From contig JAJTUP010000015.1 in the NCBI GenBank assembly GCA_021399435.1, positions 558,001-622,000 on the forward strand: 64,000 nucleotides of DNA, in the 5' to 3' direction. Both the position numbers and the translations under genes were made by a program. The notes below the pieces were generated by a model. The model was not told the DNA's origin. It did no database searches and saw only the letters and a program-made list of their open reading frames with translations. Positions 32,307 to 44,693 of the stretch are shown here, piece by piece (the first letter of the stretch is position 1; every line of letters starts with the position of its first letter). This DNA comes from Diaporthe sp. PMI_573. Its lineage: Eukaryota > Ascomycota > Sordariomycetes > Diaporthales > Diaporthaceae.

Positions 32307-33240
32307 ATGCTTATTCCCAAGTCCGACCGCAAGCAGATCCACGAGGTAAGACGAAACTCCAATTCTCAACACCCGAAGACCGATTCCGCGATCCGCAATT
32401 GAAACGACGAACCGACATCGAAAACTTGGTCCACACGGCCACATCAACATTTGCGATGAGTGTGATGATGTCGAGAACGCGGAAACACATCGCCCATCTT
32501 CAAGCTACATGCAGTCGCGTTGCGGGGGGATTATGGCTGACTTTTACAAATGATAGGCCCTCTTCCGTGAGGGAGTCCTCGTGGCTGCGAAAGAGTAAGG
32601 ATCACCGCACGGAAACCTCGACTACCTCAAGACCTGGACTGATCGTTTGCCTCGTACAGCTTCAACCTCGAGCAGCACCCCGAGATCCCGGTCAAGAACC
32701 TCTACGTCATCAAGGCCATGCAGTCGCTGAACAGCCGTGGCCTCGTCAAGACCCAGTTCTCCTGGCAATACTGTGGGTGAACCCGATCGAGCGAGCAGTT
32801 GGTGCTTCTGGGAGGGCGATAAGGCCGGATGCGATTATGGAGCTGATCAAGGTCTCCTCCGCTCTAGACTACTACACCCTCACCCCCGAGGGTCTCGACT
32901 ACCTCCGCGAGTGGCTCCACCTGCCCGCCGAGATTGTCCCCGCCACCCACATCAAGCAGCAGCGATCGCACGCCCCTCCCCGTGGCATGCTCGGTGACGA
33001 GGAGCGCCGCCGACCCTTCGGTGGCCGTGGCCGTGGTGGTGACCGTGGTGACCGTGAGGGTGGATACCGACGACGTGACGCTGGTGAGGGCAAGGAGGGT
33101 GGTGCCCCCGGCGAGTTCAACCCTCAATTGTGAGAACATTCCGAGCCCGACGAGAGAACGATCCACAGCGACCAAATTACTAACCTGATTCTAGCCGTGG
33201 TGGTTTCGGCCGTGGCCGCGGTGCCGCTCCCCCATCTTAA
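32307..33240 (+). CDS. RPS10: 40S ribosomal protein S10 (eS10)
   Basis: Cytosolic small-subunit protein near the mRNA entry region. Five exons, 32307-32345, 32557-32594, 32660-32772, 32868-33129 and 33195-33240, give 165 aa with every phase matching. The S10/plectin domain runs from MLIPKSDRKQIHE through FREGVLVAAKDFNL, HPEIPVKNLYVIKAMQSL, FSWQYYYYTLTPEGL and LREWLHLPAEIVPATH. The C-terminal tail is Arg/Gly-rich (RGRGGDRGDREGGYRRRD, FGRGRGAAPPS), as usual in fungi, and may be methylated. A Tyr run is created across the fourth junction. The first intron is long (211 nt), typical of fungal ribosomal-protein genes. Confidence 0.95.
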
Positions 33241-35026
33241 GTCGACCAGTATCCCCGGAAATCTATTTGCATGGACACTCGGCCCCCGGTGTTTTCTATG
33301 GACAAGGACATGAGGGCCGAAAATGAATCGATGCCACGCCGGCCCGCAGATGGGTAGACGTACAGTCTATTTGCTTTTGGAGTTAGGAGGTTAGATCTCC
33401 TCGGAAAACATAGCATCAAGGGATTCATCTACCACGACTGGGTTTCGGGTGCGATATGCTGTGACGGATGAATCAAAAGGTCACGAAGTTCAGAAACACA
33501 CTTGCCCCTCACATGGAAGTTCTCGTGATTCCAACTCGGGTGGACGACCAGAGTACGCACTGCGGATGCCGACGGTCAGCAGGATGCGGTCAAACAACCT
33601 AGGGAGGTGGTTGGGTGCATTTGCTCTACAGGGACAGAGGCTGTGCGGCTGTCCTCCCGAGTCGAACAAGTTAATTCTCTCCAATCTGCCTGTGGACCAT
33701 CCGAGAATGAGAAGGTTGCCAACATGGGGCTTGCCCTGCTGCTTGTTCTGTGGAGTTAAGCGATTTTCCACCGTACCTTGATCGCCGACAAAGTTCGACC
33801 GGACCGTGCTTTGCGAGACAGTGATGATCGACCATCTTTTCGGGATGGGAAGGAGAGCTCAACTCGTATCGATCAGACCACTTCGCGTCAACGGCGTGAT
33901 ATATAATTCCCCATGGGGATCTTGTACTGACACTTACGGGGCAAGAAGCTGTGATCACGTAGTCGGGGGCGGATTGGGCTCTCAAAATAACCACCACAAC
34001 CACGTAGAATGAGCTGATGTCCTGGCAAGGATGCCAAGATCTGCGCTGAGATGTCCCATCCCCAATGTGGGTTCTGGGCAAATTCTCGCGACGTCAGCTC
34101 GGTGTAGCTTGCGCGCTTTATCAATTAGCTCAGAGAAATCCCAAGCCAGACTCCGCATGGGCCTGCACCCCAAGTTGTACAACACGCGAGGCAGTAGCGA
34201 GTTTCGAGCGTGAAGAAGTATACCTGCCCACGTTGCCTGGGTATGCGTTGAGCAAGCCGGATCGTATGCTACTTGCATACGGCCCACCACCCCGGGTTTG
34301 TGATACTTCGGACGGACATCACGGTGCGGGCTTGGTCGGCGATTGCCGATTTTGTCTCAAAAGCGTCACCGACCCGAGGTCGATAGTACACACACTATTA
34401 TAGCTGGCAGCCTCAACAACGCGGAACGCCCAACGCCTGAACATCTGGTGAGCGACGCCTGATCATCATGAGGGGGTCTTGAAATGCAGAACTCAATCCA
34501 GACCAGGGCTGATCCTGGGCGTGCCTGGGCCTCAGGGTGGGGCGACAGTCCACCTGGAGCTTGGAATGCTGCAGCGTGACGACGATCCAGGCCCCTGTAG
34601 CCCCGCAAATTACCGCGATGGATAGTTCGAGCGAGGGGCAGCTGTCAAGTTCACCCCCGCCTTTCTTGTGAGGCGATCGCTCTGGGCAGAGTCTCATCGA
34701 CCCTTCTTTTGCTTCGGAGGAGCCATCATGCTCGGGAATGGGCGGTCAGACGGGGATTTGTGCGACCACGGGGCAAGCTGTGAGGAGCTGTGAGGAGCTG
34801 TGAGGAGCTGTGAGGAGGAAGGACCTGGGGGGCTGGGTCAAGAATGAGACTCTGGATATTTCTCGTGTTGAGGCCGTCAGTTCTGTTGACTTTGGCCTTC
34901 TTCCTTCCTTCCCTCATCCTGCCTCAACCGCCCCTGGAAGTATACATATAACACACCGGGTTCTCATCAACAGCTTTTGGGCCCGCCCGCACTTGGAATA
35001 AACTCGTCTCCAACCTAGCAGTCAAG
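33241..35026. other. 1.8-kb intergenic region
   Basis: Between S10 and the dehydrogenase gene, both on the plus strand. No coding frame, tRNA or known element recognised. A 10-nt tandem repeat lies at 34776-34815, about 210 bp before the next ATG. Confidence 0.45.
34776..34815. repeat. 10-nt tandem repeat (AGCTGTGAGG x4)
   Basis: Four perfect head-to-tail copies upstream of the zinc dehydrogenase gene, within its likely promoter. Confidence 0.9.
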
Positions 35027-36444
35027 ATGGCGAACCTCCCGAAGACCATGAAGGCTTTGCAGTGAGTCCGTCATTTCTACATGTTGCGGACTGAGAAGCG
35101 CATAGAATAGCTAAGGAATTCGGGACTCGGCCGGAAACGCATACGGCCAACTATCTCTGCCAGTGAACTTTTCAGGCTCTGTTTTCGTTGCTGACCCAGC
35201 CCGCATCCAGGTACTCAAAGCCCGAGAACTTCTCCATTGTGGAGATTCCTCTTCCAGAGCTTCGAGACGACGATATTCTCGTGAAGGTGAAGGCTTGCGG
35301 TGTGTGCGGAACGGACCTGGTAAGACCCCGTCGGATAACCCTTGTTCATCTGCCGAGGGGGCTTCGAAAAGCAGTAGAAAATCCGGGGTGACCTATTGAA
35401 GCTGACGAACTGACCTTGAGTAGCACATCCACGAGGGCGAGTTCATTGCCAAGTTCCCTCTGATTCCCGGCCACGAGACTGTCGGTGTTGTTGCTGCCGT
35501 GGGCAAGGTGAGTGCATACCATAAACCGAGCACAGGGAAGCCTGACACATGCTTACAACCCACTTGAAGAATGTCAAGAAGTTCCAGATCGGCGACCGTG
35601 TGGCGGCGGACAACTCTGAGCTATGTGGCCACTGCTTCTACTGCCAGCGTGGCGAGCCACTGCTCTGTGAGAACGTGAGACGGAACCACCTCAATGCGGC
35701 CCTGATATCTTGATCACTGACGCTGTATCATAGTGGTCTGGCCACGGAACTACCCTGCCAGGCGGGTTTGCAGAGTACTGCGCGTACCCTCAACATCAAA
35801 TCTTCAAGTTCCACAACATGACCGACGTGGAGGCGACTCTTATCGAGCCCGCCTCCTGCGCATGCCACGGCCTCGACAAGATCCGACCCCGACTGGGCTC
35901 GTCTGTTCTCATGTTCGGCGCGGGCCCGACGGGCCTCATGCTGGCGCAGCTGCTGAGGCAGAACGGAGGCTGCTCCGTCACCATTGCCGCCCCCGGTGGC
36001 TTGAAGATGGACCTAGCCAAGAGCCTCGGCGCGGCTGACCACTATGTCGAGCTCTCCCGCACCGACCCATCGGCCCAGTTCGACGCGCTCAAGAAGGACA
36101 ACCCGTACGGCTTCGACGTTGTCGTTGAGGCTACCGGCTCGGTCAAGCTGCTCGAGGACGCCATCAACTACGTGCGTCGTGGAGGTACCCTCGTCGTGTA
36201 CGGAGTATATGCCAGCTCGGCCCGTGTGTCCTGGCCCCCTGCCAAGATTTTTGGTGACGAGATCCGCATCTTGGGGTCGTTCAGCGAGACGTTCATGTTC
36301 CCTGCTACCATTGAGTACCTGGACTCGGGCAAGATCAAGACCAAGGGCATTGTCAACAAGACGTTCAAGCTTGAGCAGTTCCAGGAGGCTCTTGACTCCA
36401 TCAAGAACAAGAGCGCCATCAAGGCTGCTATTGTCTTTGACTAG
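35027..36444 (+). CDS. Zinc-dependent alcohol/polyol dehydrogenase (MDR family)
   Basis: NAD(P)-dependent oxidoreductase of the medium-chain family. Exons 35027-35061, 35211-35319, 35424-35507, 35570-35674 and 35734-36444 give 347 aa, close to the family norm. The GroES-like domain has the catalytic zinc ligands C44 (CGVCGTDL) and H65-E66 (PGHE). The structural zinc cysteines C95, C98, C101 and C109 ([18 protein letters not shown]) are all present. The Rossmann fold starts at [14 protein letters not shown], followed by [13 protein letters not shown]. Overall it looks like sorbitol/arabinitol/butanediol-type dehydrogenases, but substrate cannot be read from sequence. The start follows AGTCAAG with A at -3, a good fungal context. 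No targeting peptide. Three introns lie in the first third of the gene. Confidence 0.9.
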
Positions 36445-37483
36445 AAATCTTCTGTTGTCTTGCAGAGCTAGACGGCATGGCGTGGTGGTTGCCCAGAGGC
36501 CTGGGTGTGCCTATTTGCGGAGTTGAGCGGCTGCCAGGTGGGTTTTGAGGCACACGGATGACTGACGAAGTATGGGTATATGGGCAATGGAAAAGTGACA
36601 GGTTTGGGTCGGGAAGGATATACCAGAAAAAAACCCAAAAAGGAGACATTGGGATTTCAACCAGGGCTATCTGTCTCGTGTGCCTGGTGGTGCCAAGTGT
36701 TCACGTAAAGGCGTCTTCCTTCGTGTCGAGGCTGCTCGGTTGTTCTACTTGTGCACCGTCATGGCCCTTTTGTGACAGGATTCGCGAGACATGTCTACCG
36801 AGGGCAGCACTTTACGAGCCATCCGAGATGCAATACAAATACGGACCGGTGCATACAGGAGCTCGTCCCAGGTTCTATGGCAGTTGCAATTGCAGTTTCT
36901 CCGTCGCATTCGCACCTTTGTAGCATCGCTTTCCTAAAAGGGAAAAATAGCAGCAGGTTCGTTTCGGGGCTGGGGTAGCTTCGACTCTCAGCCCCGACAT
37001 CCCTGCGGCCGCCCAATGCCTCGTCAATGCCATCCTCTCCAATGAGCGGCCACTGCCTCCAACAAGCCAGGACCACGTCAATTCATCCGTACCGAGGCTG
37101 CGGGCCTGGGTACGGAGCACATGCCTCTGGGAAGCTAGCTCTCCAGCTGTACTGCACCCTCATCACACCCACGCGTCCACATGTGATGCGCTTTCCCCCA
37201 CCTCAGCATAACAATTGGGCAGGCAGACCTGGGAAAACGAGGCAATGGCTAGCGAGCTGTCGTCTCAAGATTTCGTGGCCAGGTCACAGGTATCCAGATA
37301 TAAGACTAAGCTTGTGTCCTCCTGAACATGGCGACCACCATACGTATCTTTCCTATTGAAGCTCTCTAGAACTCGTGGACTAATTACCTAGTACTGATTA
37401 CTTACCAATCTCACTCCTAAATACCTACACTTGGGTTTTTCCGTGGAACTCTCCCACTGACAAGGGAATCATCCTCATACAAA
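36445..37483. other. 1-kb intergenic region
   Basis: 3' flank of the dehydrogenase and promoter of the DUF3712 gene. Contains ACCTAGTA near 37387, a partial match to a palindrome seen elsewhere in the window. No gene seen. Confidence 0.5.
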
Positions 37484-38330
37484 ATGGATTCCATAGTGAG
37501 CTTAATCCTGAACCGGTCCGTAGTGACGGTTGAGCACATCAAGATTACCAAGGCCACACCAGAGTATGTTCCCTTGCTCCCTCTCACCGGCCGTCAAAGT
37601 GAGGTCGGGCATTGCACATTTACTGACTAGCTCAACCACCAGCACCCTCACAATGTCCCTCGTCAATCGTGTAACAGGAACGGGGCCGATGGGCGCCACA
37701 ATGTCGCCTATGGTTGTCGACATGGTCTTCAACGACCAGCCATGGGGCAAGCTTCAGCTGCCCGAGGTGAACACCAAGTCGGGCGGCACAGACGTGCTCG
37801 TGCAGGAGCAGGAGGTCAAGATCACGAACCACGAGTCGTTCCTGGCGTTCGTCAAGGCGCTGTTGCTGGACGAGGAGCTCGTGCTGGTGCTGGACAACGG
37901 CGACTGCCACATCACGGCCAAGGTCATGGGCTGGCCGCTCAAGAGCAAAGTGACGTACAAGAAGAGGCTGGTCATCAAGGGCATGAAGGGGCCCCGGCTC
38001 AGTCTCGTCGACACCACGGCCGACAAGAACACCATCAAGGTCTACAACCCTAGCCCGCTTGAGATCGACAACGGCGTTAGCATGTTCGACATCGTCGACG
38101 GCGACGGCCAGGTTGTGGCAGAGGAGAAGGGCCAGCTGAACATAGTGAGGGGCGACTTCGACAGCACCTTGGGCATCACGTTCAAGCCCGGAAAAAAGGT
38201 CGCGCCGGGGGCGAAGCTGAGGCTTGTGGGCAAGGGGACGGAGAAGGACTCGTGGATGAACGACACGTTGAAGTATATCAACTCGGAGTTCGAGGCCAAG
38301 GACCAGTTTGTGTCGTTCCTCACGGGCTAG
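37484..38330 (+). CDS. DUF3712-domain protein (LEA14/AsmA-like), short form
   Basis: Exons 37484-37563 and 37643-38330 give 255 aa. The 79-nt intron has GTATGT donor and ACCAG acceptor and joins ..KATP to DTLTMSLVNRVTGTGP. Recognisable family blocks are NRVTGTGPMGATMSPM, FNDQPWGKLQLPEV, LVLDNGDCHITAK, YKKRLVIKGMKGPR, VYNPSPLEIDNGVSMFDI, IVRGDFDSTLG and LVGKGTEKDSWMN. Most fungal DUF3712 proteins have a cytosolic tail and a transmembrane helix before this beta-rich domain and face the vacuole or outside. This one starts almost directly at the domain, with no signal peptide or membrane helix. Either an upstream exon was missed or it is a soluble variant. Function unknown. Confidence 0.8.
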
Positions 38331-40491
38331 CCATTTCGAGACGCGGTCTCTTGTTTTCAGACGCATGGATCAAGTCGCTGTGTTGGATGACTTATGTCGA
38401 GTGTGTGGAAGCGGGTGAGCCTTCTCTGGGCGGGTTGCAAAATATCCCTTGATCCTTTACGTTGATATCAGCAATATTACTCATATCCTATTCTCCTTTG
38501 ATCTTGGAAAAGGAAAAAAAGGGCGTTCCACCAAGATTTTGCCCTTTATGGACATAAGTATGATTCCACGGCCCAAATTCTTTTGGCCTTCCACGTGATA
38601 TTTTCTCATTGCATGCCGCATTCTCAAAGCTCTCTTCTCTACTCGCTCAAGGGCAGGTGGAAGGTGGTCTTGGTTTGGTGCTTATTTCAGTCATCAGGTA
38701 ATTGGGTGGCGAGTCTGGGGATTCGAATTGCCGTTCCCTCGACATTTTCGAAGTCGAGCAAATGATCGATCGCACACATGAAATTCATGTATCGATCCCC
38801 TCGTCTCGAGGCGTGTTATCATTTGCTCAGAGACATCCTCCTGAGAAGGGAGACAACAGCTGCCTTGGACATGGCTAGGGCGCAGGCCGAATTCCCAGAG
38901 TGAAGCACATGGCCGGTGGAGGATGAGTGACTTCATTTAAAAATGAGCCAGTTGTCGATCATCATGGAGAGGTTCGCGTCGCCAGAGAAAATGACACTGT
39001 GAGCTCGGAGTTTGTCGTGTTGTTGACACCAAGAAGCTGAGCATACTTCTGGGTGGGCCAACCAGCCTCGTCCTGGAGACGGCCCGAAGCACAACGGAGA
39101 CAGATCGTGACAGACGCTTTTTTTTACTCTTCCGAGGTACTGCGGCATTGGTGTTTGCCGTCGGAAGGTGGGAGGTGGGAAGACGGCCATTTCTGCCGAG
39201 TTTGGACCCATCCACGGTTCTGCTGTACTGTAATCTCGGTTGCACGGCATGAAGCAAATCAAAGAGCCTAGCCGACGTTCTTCTCATTCAACTCGACCTT
39301 GACCGAAATCCTCGAGTCTTCCGGCCAGTAATGGCTCTGAATTCATCGCGGTTGCTGCAACTACCGTTTCGTGGACGAGAAACTCATGATCTCCTTGCCC
39401 TTCAAACCACGGGGGCTGCATTGCGACCTCGCCCAATTGTGATAGCTCAACTGCGAAACATCCCCATGGAAGTCATCTCGGGCCATCGGTAATCTAGGCT
39501 CTAGTCTGGCGTGTTCAATTACGACAGCTGTTCCCCACCCTCGTCCAGACAACTGCTCATGATGGCTTCTCGGAGTAGGCCTATGGCGCCTGGGCAGAGA
39601 CGGCAGTGCCAACAAGCCTTGGCCAGGGCATTGAGAATGTTTGAGACATCTCGCCCTTAGCATCTCGAGCCTGCTTTATCTTGAGTATCGATTGGACGAG
39701 ACTACCTGCCTTGTAGACTGTCGCTTGTAGGAGGACGGTCCAAGGGAAGGGAGGCACGCCCATCTCCACAGCACAAAAAAAGAGGCTCACGATGCAAATG
39801 ATGTAATTTCGACACAAGAACACCTTGTGGACTAGAAAGTATGCACAAGGCACATACTGCCAGGCACATGCGTCTCATTAAACACGCCCTAGTTGGGTGG
39901 AGGGAGTGTAGTACCGCAGCGGTCCCCTGCCCCTGGCATGTTTATAACCCGGTGATCTGGATCCACCATCCAGACCCGGCTAGCGCACATTGGGGATCTG
40001 CAGGCTTGCCGAACAAGGCTTGCAAGGGAGCATGGGGGTGGTTGCGCTACTACAGTACAAGGCCGCTCGGCATTTCGGTACGAGACCCTTTGTTTCAAGG
40101 CAGGTACCACGTACCACTGAACCATTCCGCTCGCGCCTGCCAGTGTCAGACGACTGTCTAGGTAGCGTCTCTGGCTGTCCGTTTGTCTCCTGCACCCCAT
40201 CCCAACGCCGACGACCACAGCTCAAGCCTCTGGACCAGAGGCCAGGGCATCTGACTCGGTCTGTACGAACACGCACACATCTCCTCGTCAGCTGTTTGAG
40301 CGTCGTCCTCGAGGCGGACCACATGCAGTGCTTCGGGCCTGGCGTCGCCGCCCTGTCTGCAGCAGCTTCAGCTTCCAAGCCTTGGTCTGGGCAGTGCAGG
40401 TCGCAGTTGCACGCACCCCCTGAGCGGACCGAAATATATCTGTGCCCAACAACTGCACATCAACACCTCTCGTTGACGCCCTGACTTATTC

Positions 40492-40541
40492 TTGCTCTGC
40501 TCTGCTTTGCTTTGCTTTGATCTGCTCTGCTCTGCTCATGC
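40492..40541. repeat. Pentanucleotide repeat (TGCTC/TGCTT)
   Basis: Imperfect TGCTC and TGCTT units upstream of the HECT ligase gene. Confidence 0.75.
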
Positions 40542-40630
40542 TCACACACCACCACACGCACACCCACACGCACGACCCTGTTCCTTGACCGTCGTCCCGG
40601 TCGGCCCGTCCCACTTGGAAGGCTGTGCTG

Positions 40631-40692
40631 GCTGTGCTGTGCTGTGCTGTGCTGTGCTGTGCTGTGCTGTACTGTACTGTGTGCTGTACTGG
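40631..40692. repeat. Pentanucleotide repeat (CTGTG)n with CTGTA variants
   Basis: About nine CTGTG units then CTGTA units, about 300 bp upstream of the HECT ligase ATG, probably in its leader or promoter. Likely length-variable. Confidence 0.85.
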
Positions 40693-40988
40693 GCCTTCGC
40701 GTCTCAACTCGAGCGCCGTGTCACCCACGCCGGGTCCTTGTGGCAGGCCCATCCATTTGCGACGTCATTGTGGTGACTTGCTTGTGGATGTCGACACTTT
40801 GGAAGCTGCTACCCACCTGCAACTTGATAAGCCGGCCAGAGCAGGCGTTGCACACTTCGGCAGCTTGAGTCTCTGGATGCTCGTCGCGGGGACTGTCTTT
40901 TTCTCTCAAAAGCCAACCAGTGCTATGCCAAGCCTCACAAGATACCCCCTTTCACCACGTCCGCCCCCTCGCACAAACCAACACGAAT

Positions 40989-43900
40989 ATGGCGCCCTGG
41001 CCCTCCCGACTCAACGATCCTCTACCGCTCCCGCCCTCGCGAGAGCCTCCCTTGCCCCCGTTGCCACGGCCAGAACCTGAGGATGTTCGCAAGCAGCTAT
41101 CTAGACCGCCGGCGCGCAGACCGGTCCCAAGCTCCTCACGACCCAGCGACCCAAACCTCGTGGATGCCTCTCAGGTCCCTTCAGATTTGGTACCCACTCT
41201 TCCTGCTGACCATCGCCTCGCCCCCAACCCGAGGCCATCGAGCCATGGCCGCTCCATGAGCCATCCCTTCCCGTCTTTATTTTCCTCCAAAAGGAAAATG
41301 GCCTCAAAGAATCCGTCGCCCGACGATTTCGACTCGGATTCGGACTCGGACGCCGAGATGCTGGGCTTGGGGCCCGGTTCCAAGCAGAAAAGGCCTGCGC
41401 AGTCTGCGGGTCCGTCAAAGGTGAATGGTAGGCCCGCCGCGGACAAGGACTTCGCATCGGGTAACTGCATGACATGTGGTGCAATGTCGAGATGGCCTAA
41501 GGGGCTCAAGGTGTTCAAGTGCACCCTCTGCATGACCATCAACGACCTCGTCGACATTAACAGCGTGGTCGAGGCGAACAACCATGGCCCAGGTTACAGA
41601 CGGGCATCGGAGGACGCCACTCCCACCTTAAAGTGTGAGTATATGCACCACGTGTTAAAAGGTTTCAACGAATCTAAATCATCGCTGCTAGCGCCCATAT
41701 CACTTGAAGGCACGAGACGCCTAGTGAGAGACTGCCTGAAGAAGTACTTGGTTGCGGCTCTGGCAGCTAGGCGCACGTCCATAGACTCGAGAGATGGCAG
41801 CCGTCCCCTGGAGATGTACAGACCTTCCGGGGCCGCAAAGAACATTGATACGCCAGCCGCTGGACGACAGAGATTTGGCAGGGACGAGATGAACATGCCG
41901 AAAGCTGGAGTATCGGATCCAGCCCACGGTAGTGCTGAGGATCGAAGTGCTCACGTGAACTTCTCGAGGCCGGCGACGTTTTCGCAAAGATCCTACTCTT
42001 CCTCATATCCAGAAACAAGACCGGAGATGGGAAATTTCGAGAGACTTTCGATCGAGCAGAATGCCAGATGCGTGGATCCGGATGGGAAAAGGCTCTTCAG
42101 GCCCCTAGAGGACTATCTCATCAGCTGCTTCTCGCCACCACTGACCTGCATTAACTCGTCTTTCATGCTGCGACAGCCACGCAACATCAATCGCCGAGCC
42201 CCTCAGCCGTCTAGACGACGACCCTCGGAGCCTCCGAAGGATGTTGCGTCGCAGGAGCAGTCTATAACCGAACTTGACGCCAAAATGCTGATGGTCGGGG
42301 ATTTCGCCGAGAATGGTTCATGGTGGACCGGCCGCAAGGAGAAAACGGCCCCCAACCGGACCCCTTCATACCGCAGCGACGAGGACTCGACTGTTACAAG
42401 CAGGAACCCTAACATCGACTGGGCAGAGTTGGACAGCTGGTACCACACTGTCATTAACGCCGGGGAGCGTTGGGCGGATGTCTACGACGGTCTCACGCAG
42501 ACCTCTGTATTCGATGAACCTACGGACCTGGAACTGAAGCAGATCGAGGCACACATTCTTGAAGCGCAGGACCACCTGCGAAAGACACTCCTCAAAGTCA
42601 CAGAGAACATCCTTAAACGACCTGGGAGACCACTTAATAGCCCTGAATACCTCCGCTTCTTGCTCATAATAGCTGTCAACCCGCTCCTGCATGCCTCATT
42701 CCAGAATTTCACCGGCCGCCTATCACATACGCAAAATAGCCAGATCAGTGGCCCATACACATCCGGGCCGTTGCGCGGTTCAGGACCGGTCTCTGGGCAG
42801 CACTCGCCCATCATCAAACGCATCCTTGGCCTCCTGTCTAACACACCGGCTGACTGCCACAATCACCTCGTCTCCTGGTTTGCAAGGCTACCAGAGCCCC
42901 GCTTCGTCCAGTTGAAGGATTTTGCTGGGGGTTTCCTAGCTTACAGACTAATCAGACAGAACGAAAAAAAGCACGAGGTCAAGGTGGATGTGACGGCCGG
43001 TCTGATTCCGAATATGTCTGCTGGACGGTCCCCAGCGACCCTCCATGCTGCCGTAGGACAGCCACGATCGTCTAGGTTAAAGAAGCCCAAGGAGCAACCC
43101 AGGATCGTGTATCACGATGACTGGCAAACCAAGGCTGCTGCTCGTGTCATTGGCCTTCTTTTTGCCGCAAACAACAACGCGCATCACAGAAGACACATCG
43201 CAGACACTCCTTCTTCACAGGACGAGGTCTTGAACAGCACAAGCGTTAAGGATCAGGTTCAAGCGAGGGGCCAAATAGTGCCTACAAGTGATTTCTACAT
43301 CACCCTGCTCGACGACTCGGATCTTGTCGCGGACTTCGAGGCCTGGGAACGCAAAAGGAGCAAGTTCTCGTTCTGCCAATTTCCCTTCCTCCTCAGCATT
43401 GGCGCCAAGATACAGATACTGGAACATGATGCGAAACGACAAATGCACAACAAAGCAAGAGATGCTTTCTTTGATAGCATATTGAGTCGGAGAAACGTCG
43501 AACAATACTTGACACTAAACGTGAGACGCGATTGTCTTGTCGAAGACAGCCTGACAGGCGTAAGCGAAGTCATTGGCGGTGGTGGCGAGGACATCAAGAA
43601 GGGCCTTCGTATCGCATTTCAAGGCGAAGAAGGAGTCGACGCCGGAGGATTGAAAAAAGAGTGGTTTCTGCTGCTTGTCAGGGAAGTCTTCAACCCAGAT
43701 CATGGTATGTTCAAAGTTACCCATACCAGACCCTTCAACAAACAATACTAACAAGTGACACAAGGGATGTTCGTATATGACGATGACTCGCAGTATTGTT
43801 ACTTCAATCCCAACTCTTTCGAGACGTCAGACCAGTTCTTCCTCGTGGGCGTGGTCTTCGGTCTCGCAATCTACAACTCGACCATTCTCGATGTCGCATT

Positions 43901-44693
43901 CCCACCGTTTGCCTTCCGCAAGCTTTTGACTGCTGCCCCGCCGCCTTCACCAGGTCTTTCGAACCAGCCGAGGCCGGCCATGGCATATACCCTGGACGAC
44001 CTTGCGGAGTTCCGCCCGCGCCTTGCCAAAGGACTGCGTCAACTGCTCGATTTTGATGGTGACGTCGAGTCTACATTCTGTCTCGACTTCGTCATTGACG
44101 TGCAGAAATACGGCTACACCGAGCGAGTATCTCTCTGCCCTGGTGGGGCCAACCGGCCAGTCACTAATGCCAATCGCCGTGAGTACGTTGATTATTATGT
44201 CAAGTACCTTCTCGACGCCGCCGTAACCCGCCAATTCGAGCCCTTCAAGCGCGGTTTCTTCACAGTCTGCGGCGGCAATGCACTCTCGCTCTTTCGGCCA
44301 GAGGAGATCGAGCTGCTGGTCCGCGGCTCCGACGAGCCATTGGACATCACGTCACTGCGTGTTTCGGCTGAGTATGAAAATTGGGGGAATAAAACCAGCA
44401 ACCCGGACCAGACGGAACCAACACTCAGGTGGTTCTGGGAGTCGTTCGAGCGTGCCAGTCCAAGAGACCAGAGAAGGCTGCTGGCATTCATCACGGGCAG
44501 TGACCGCATCCCAGCTATGGGCGCTGCATCGCTGACCATTCGAATTTCATGTCTTGGTGAGGATAGTGGCAGATACCCAACCGCTAGGACCTGTTTCAAT
44601 GCGCTGCAGCTGTGGAGGTATAATTCAAGGGAGAGGCTGGAGAAGCTGTTGTGGGATTCTGTGCATGGGAGCGAGGGCTTTGGTCTGAAGTAA
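40989..44693 (+). CDS. HECT E3 ubiquitin-protein ligase (Hul4-like)
   Basis: Exons 40989-41634, 41692-43704 and 43765-44693 give 1195 aa. The second intron is certain (CTAAC branch, joins NPDHG to MFVYDDD). The first (57 nt, GTGAGT..CTAG) is in frame without stops and is inferred from its donor. Start MAPWPSRLNDPLPLPPS; earlier in-frame residues from 40920 look like leader. A Pro/Ser-rich N-terminus precedes a CxxC..CxxC zinc motif (CMTCGAM..FKCTLCM, about 160-185). The C-terminal HECT domain covers roughly the last 370 residues (GEEGVDAGGLKKEWFLLL, YFNPNSFETSDQFFLVG, ITGSDRIPAMG). The thioester cysteine is C1163 in TARTCFNAL, 33 residues from the end. Substrates unknown; yeast Hul4 is linked to nuclear quality control. 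Confidence 0.9.

Larger units (their letters stand above)
38331..40988. other. 2.7-kb intergenic region
   Basis: Between the DUF3712 gene and the HECT ligase, both plus strand. ORFs in several frames are short and overlapping. Two CTG-rich pentamer microsatellites lie at 40492-40541 and 40631-40692 in the probable HECT leader. No RNA gene recognised. Confidence 0.45.

Noticed and set aside
38710..38760. GGGATTCGAATTGCC resembling a tRNA B box
   Set aside because: The flanking bases do not pair as a T stem on either strand and no A box lies at the right distance.
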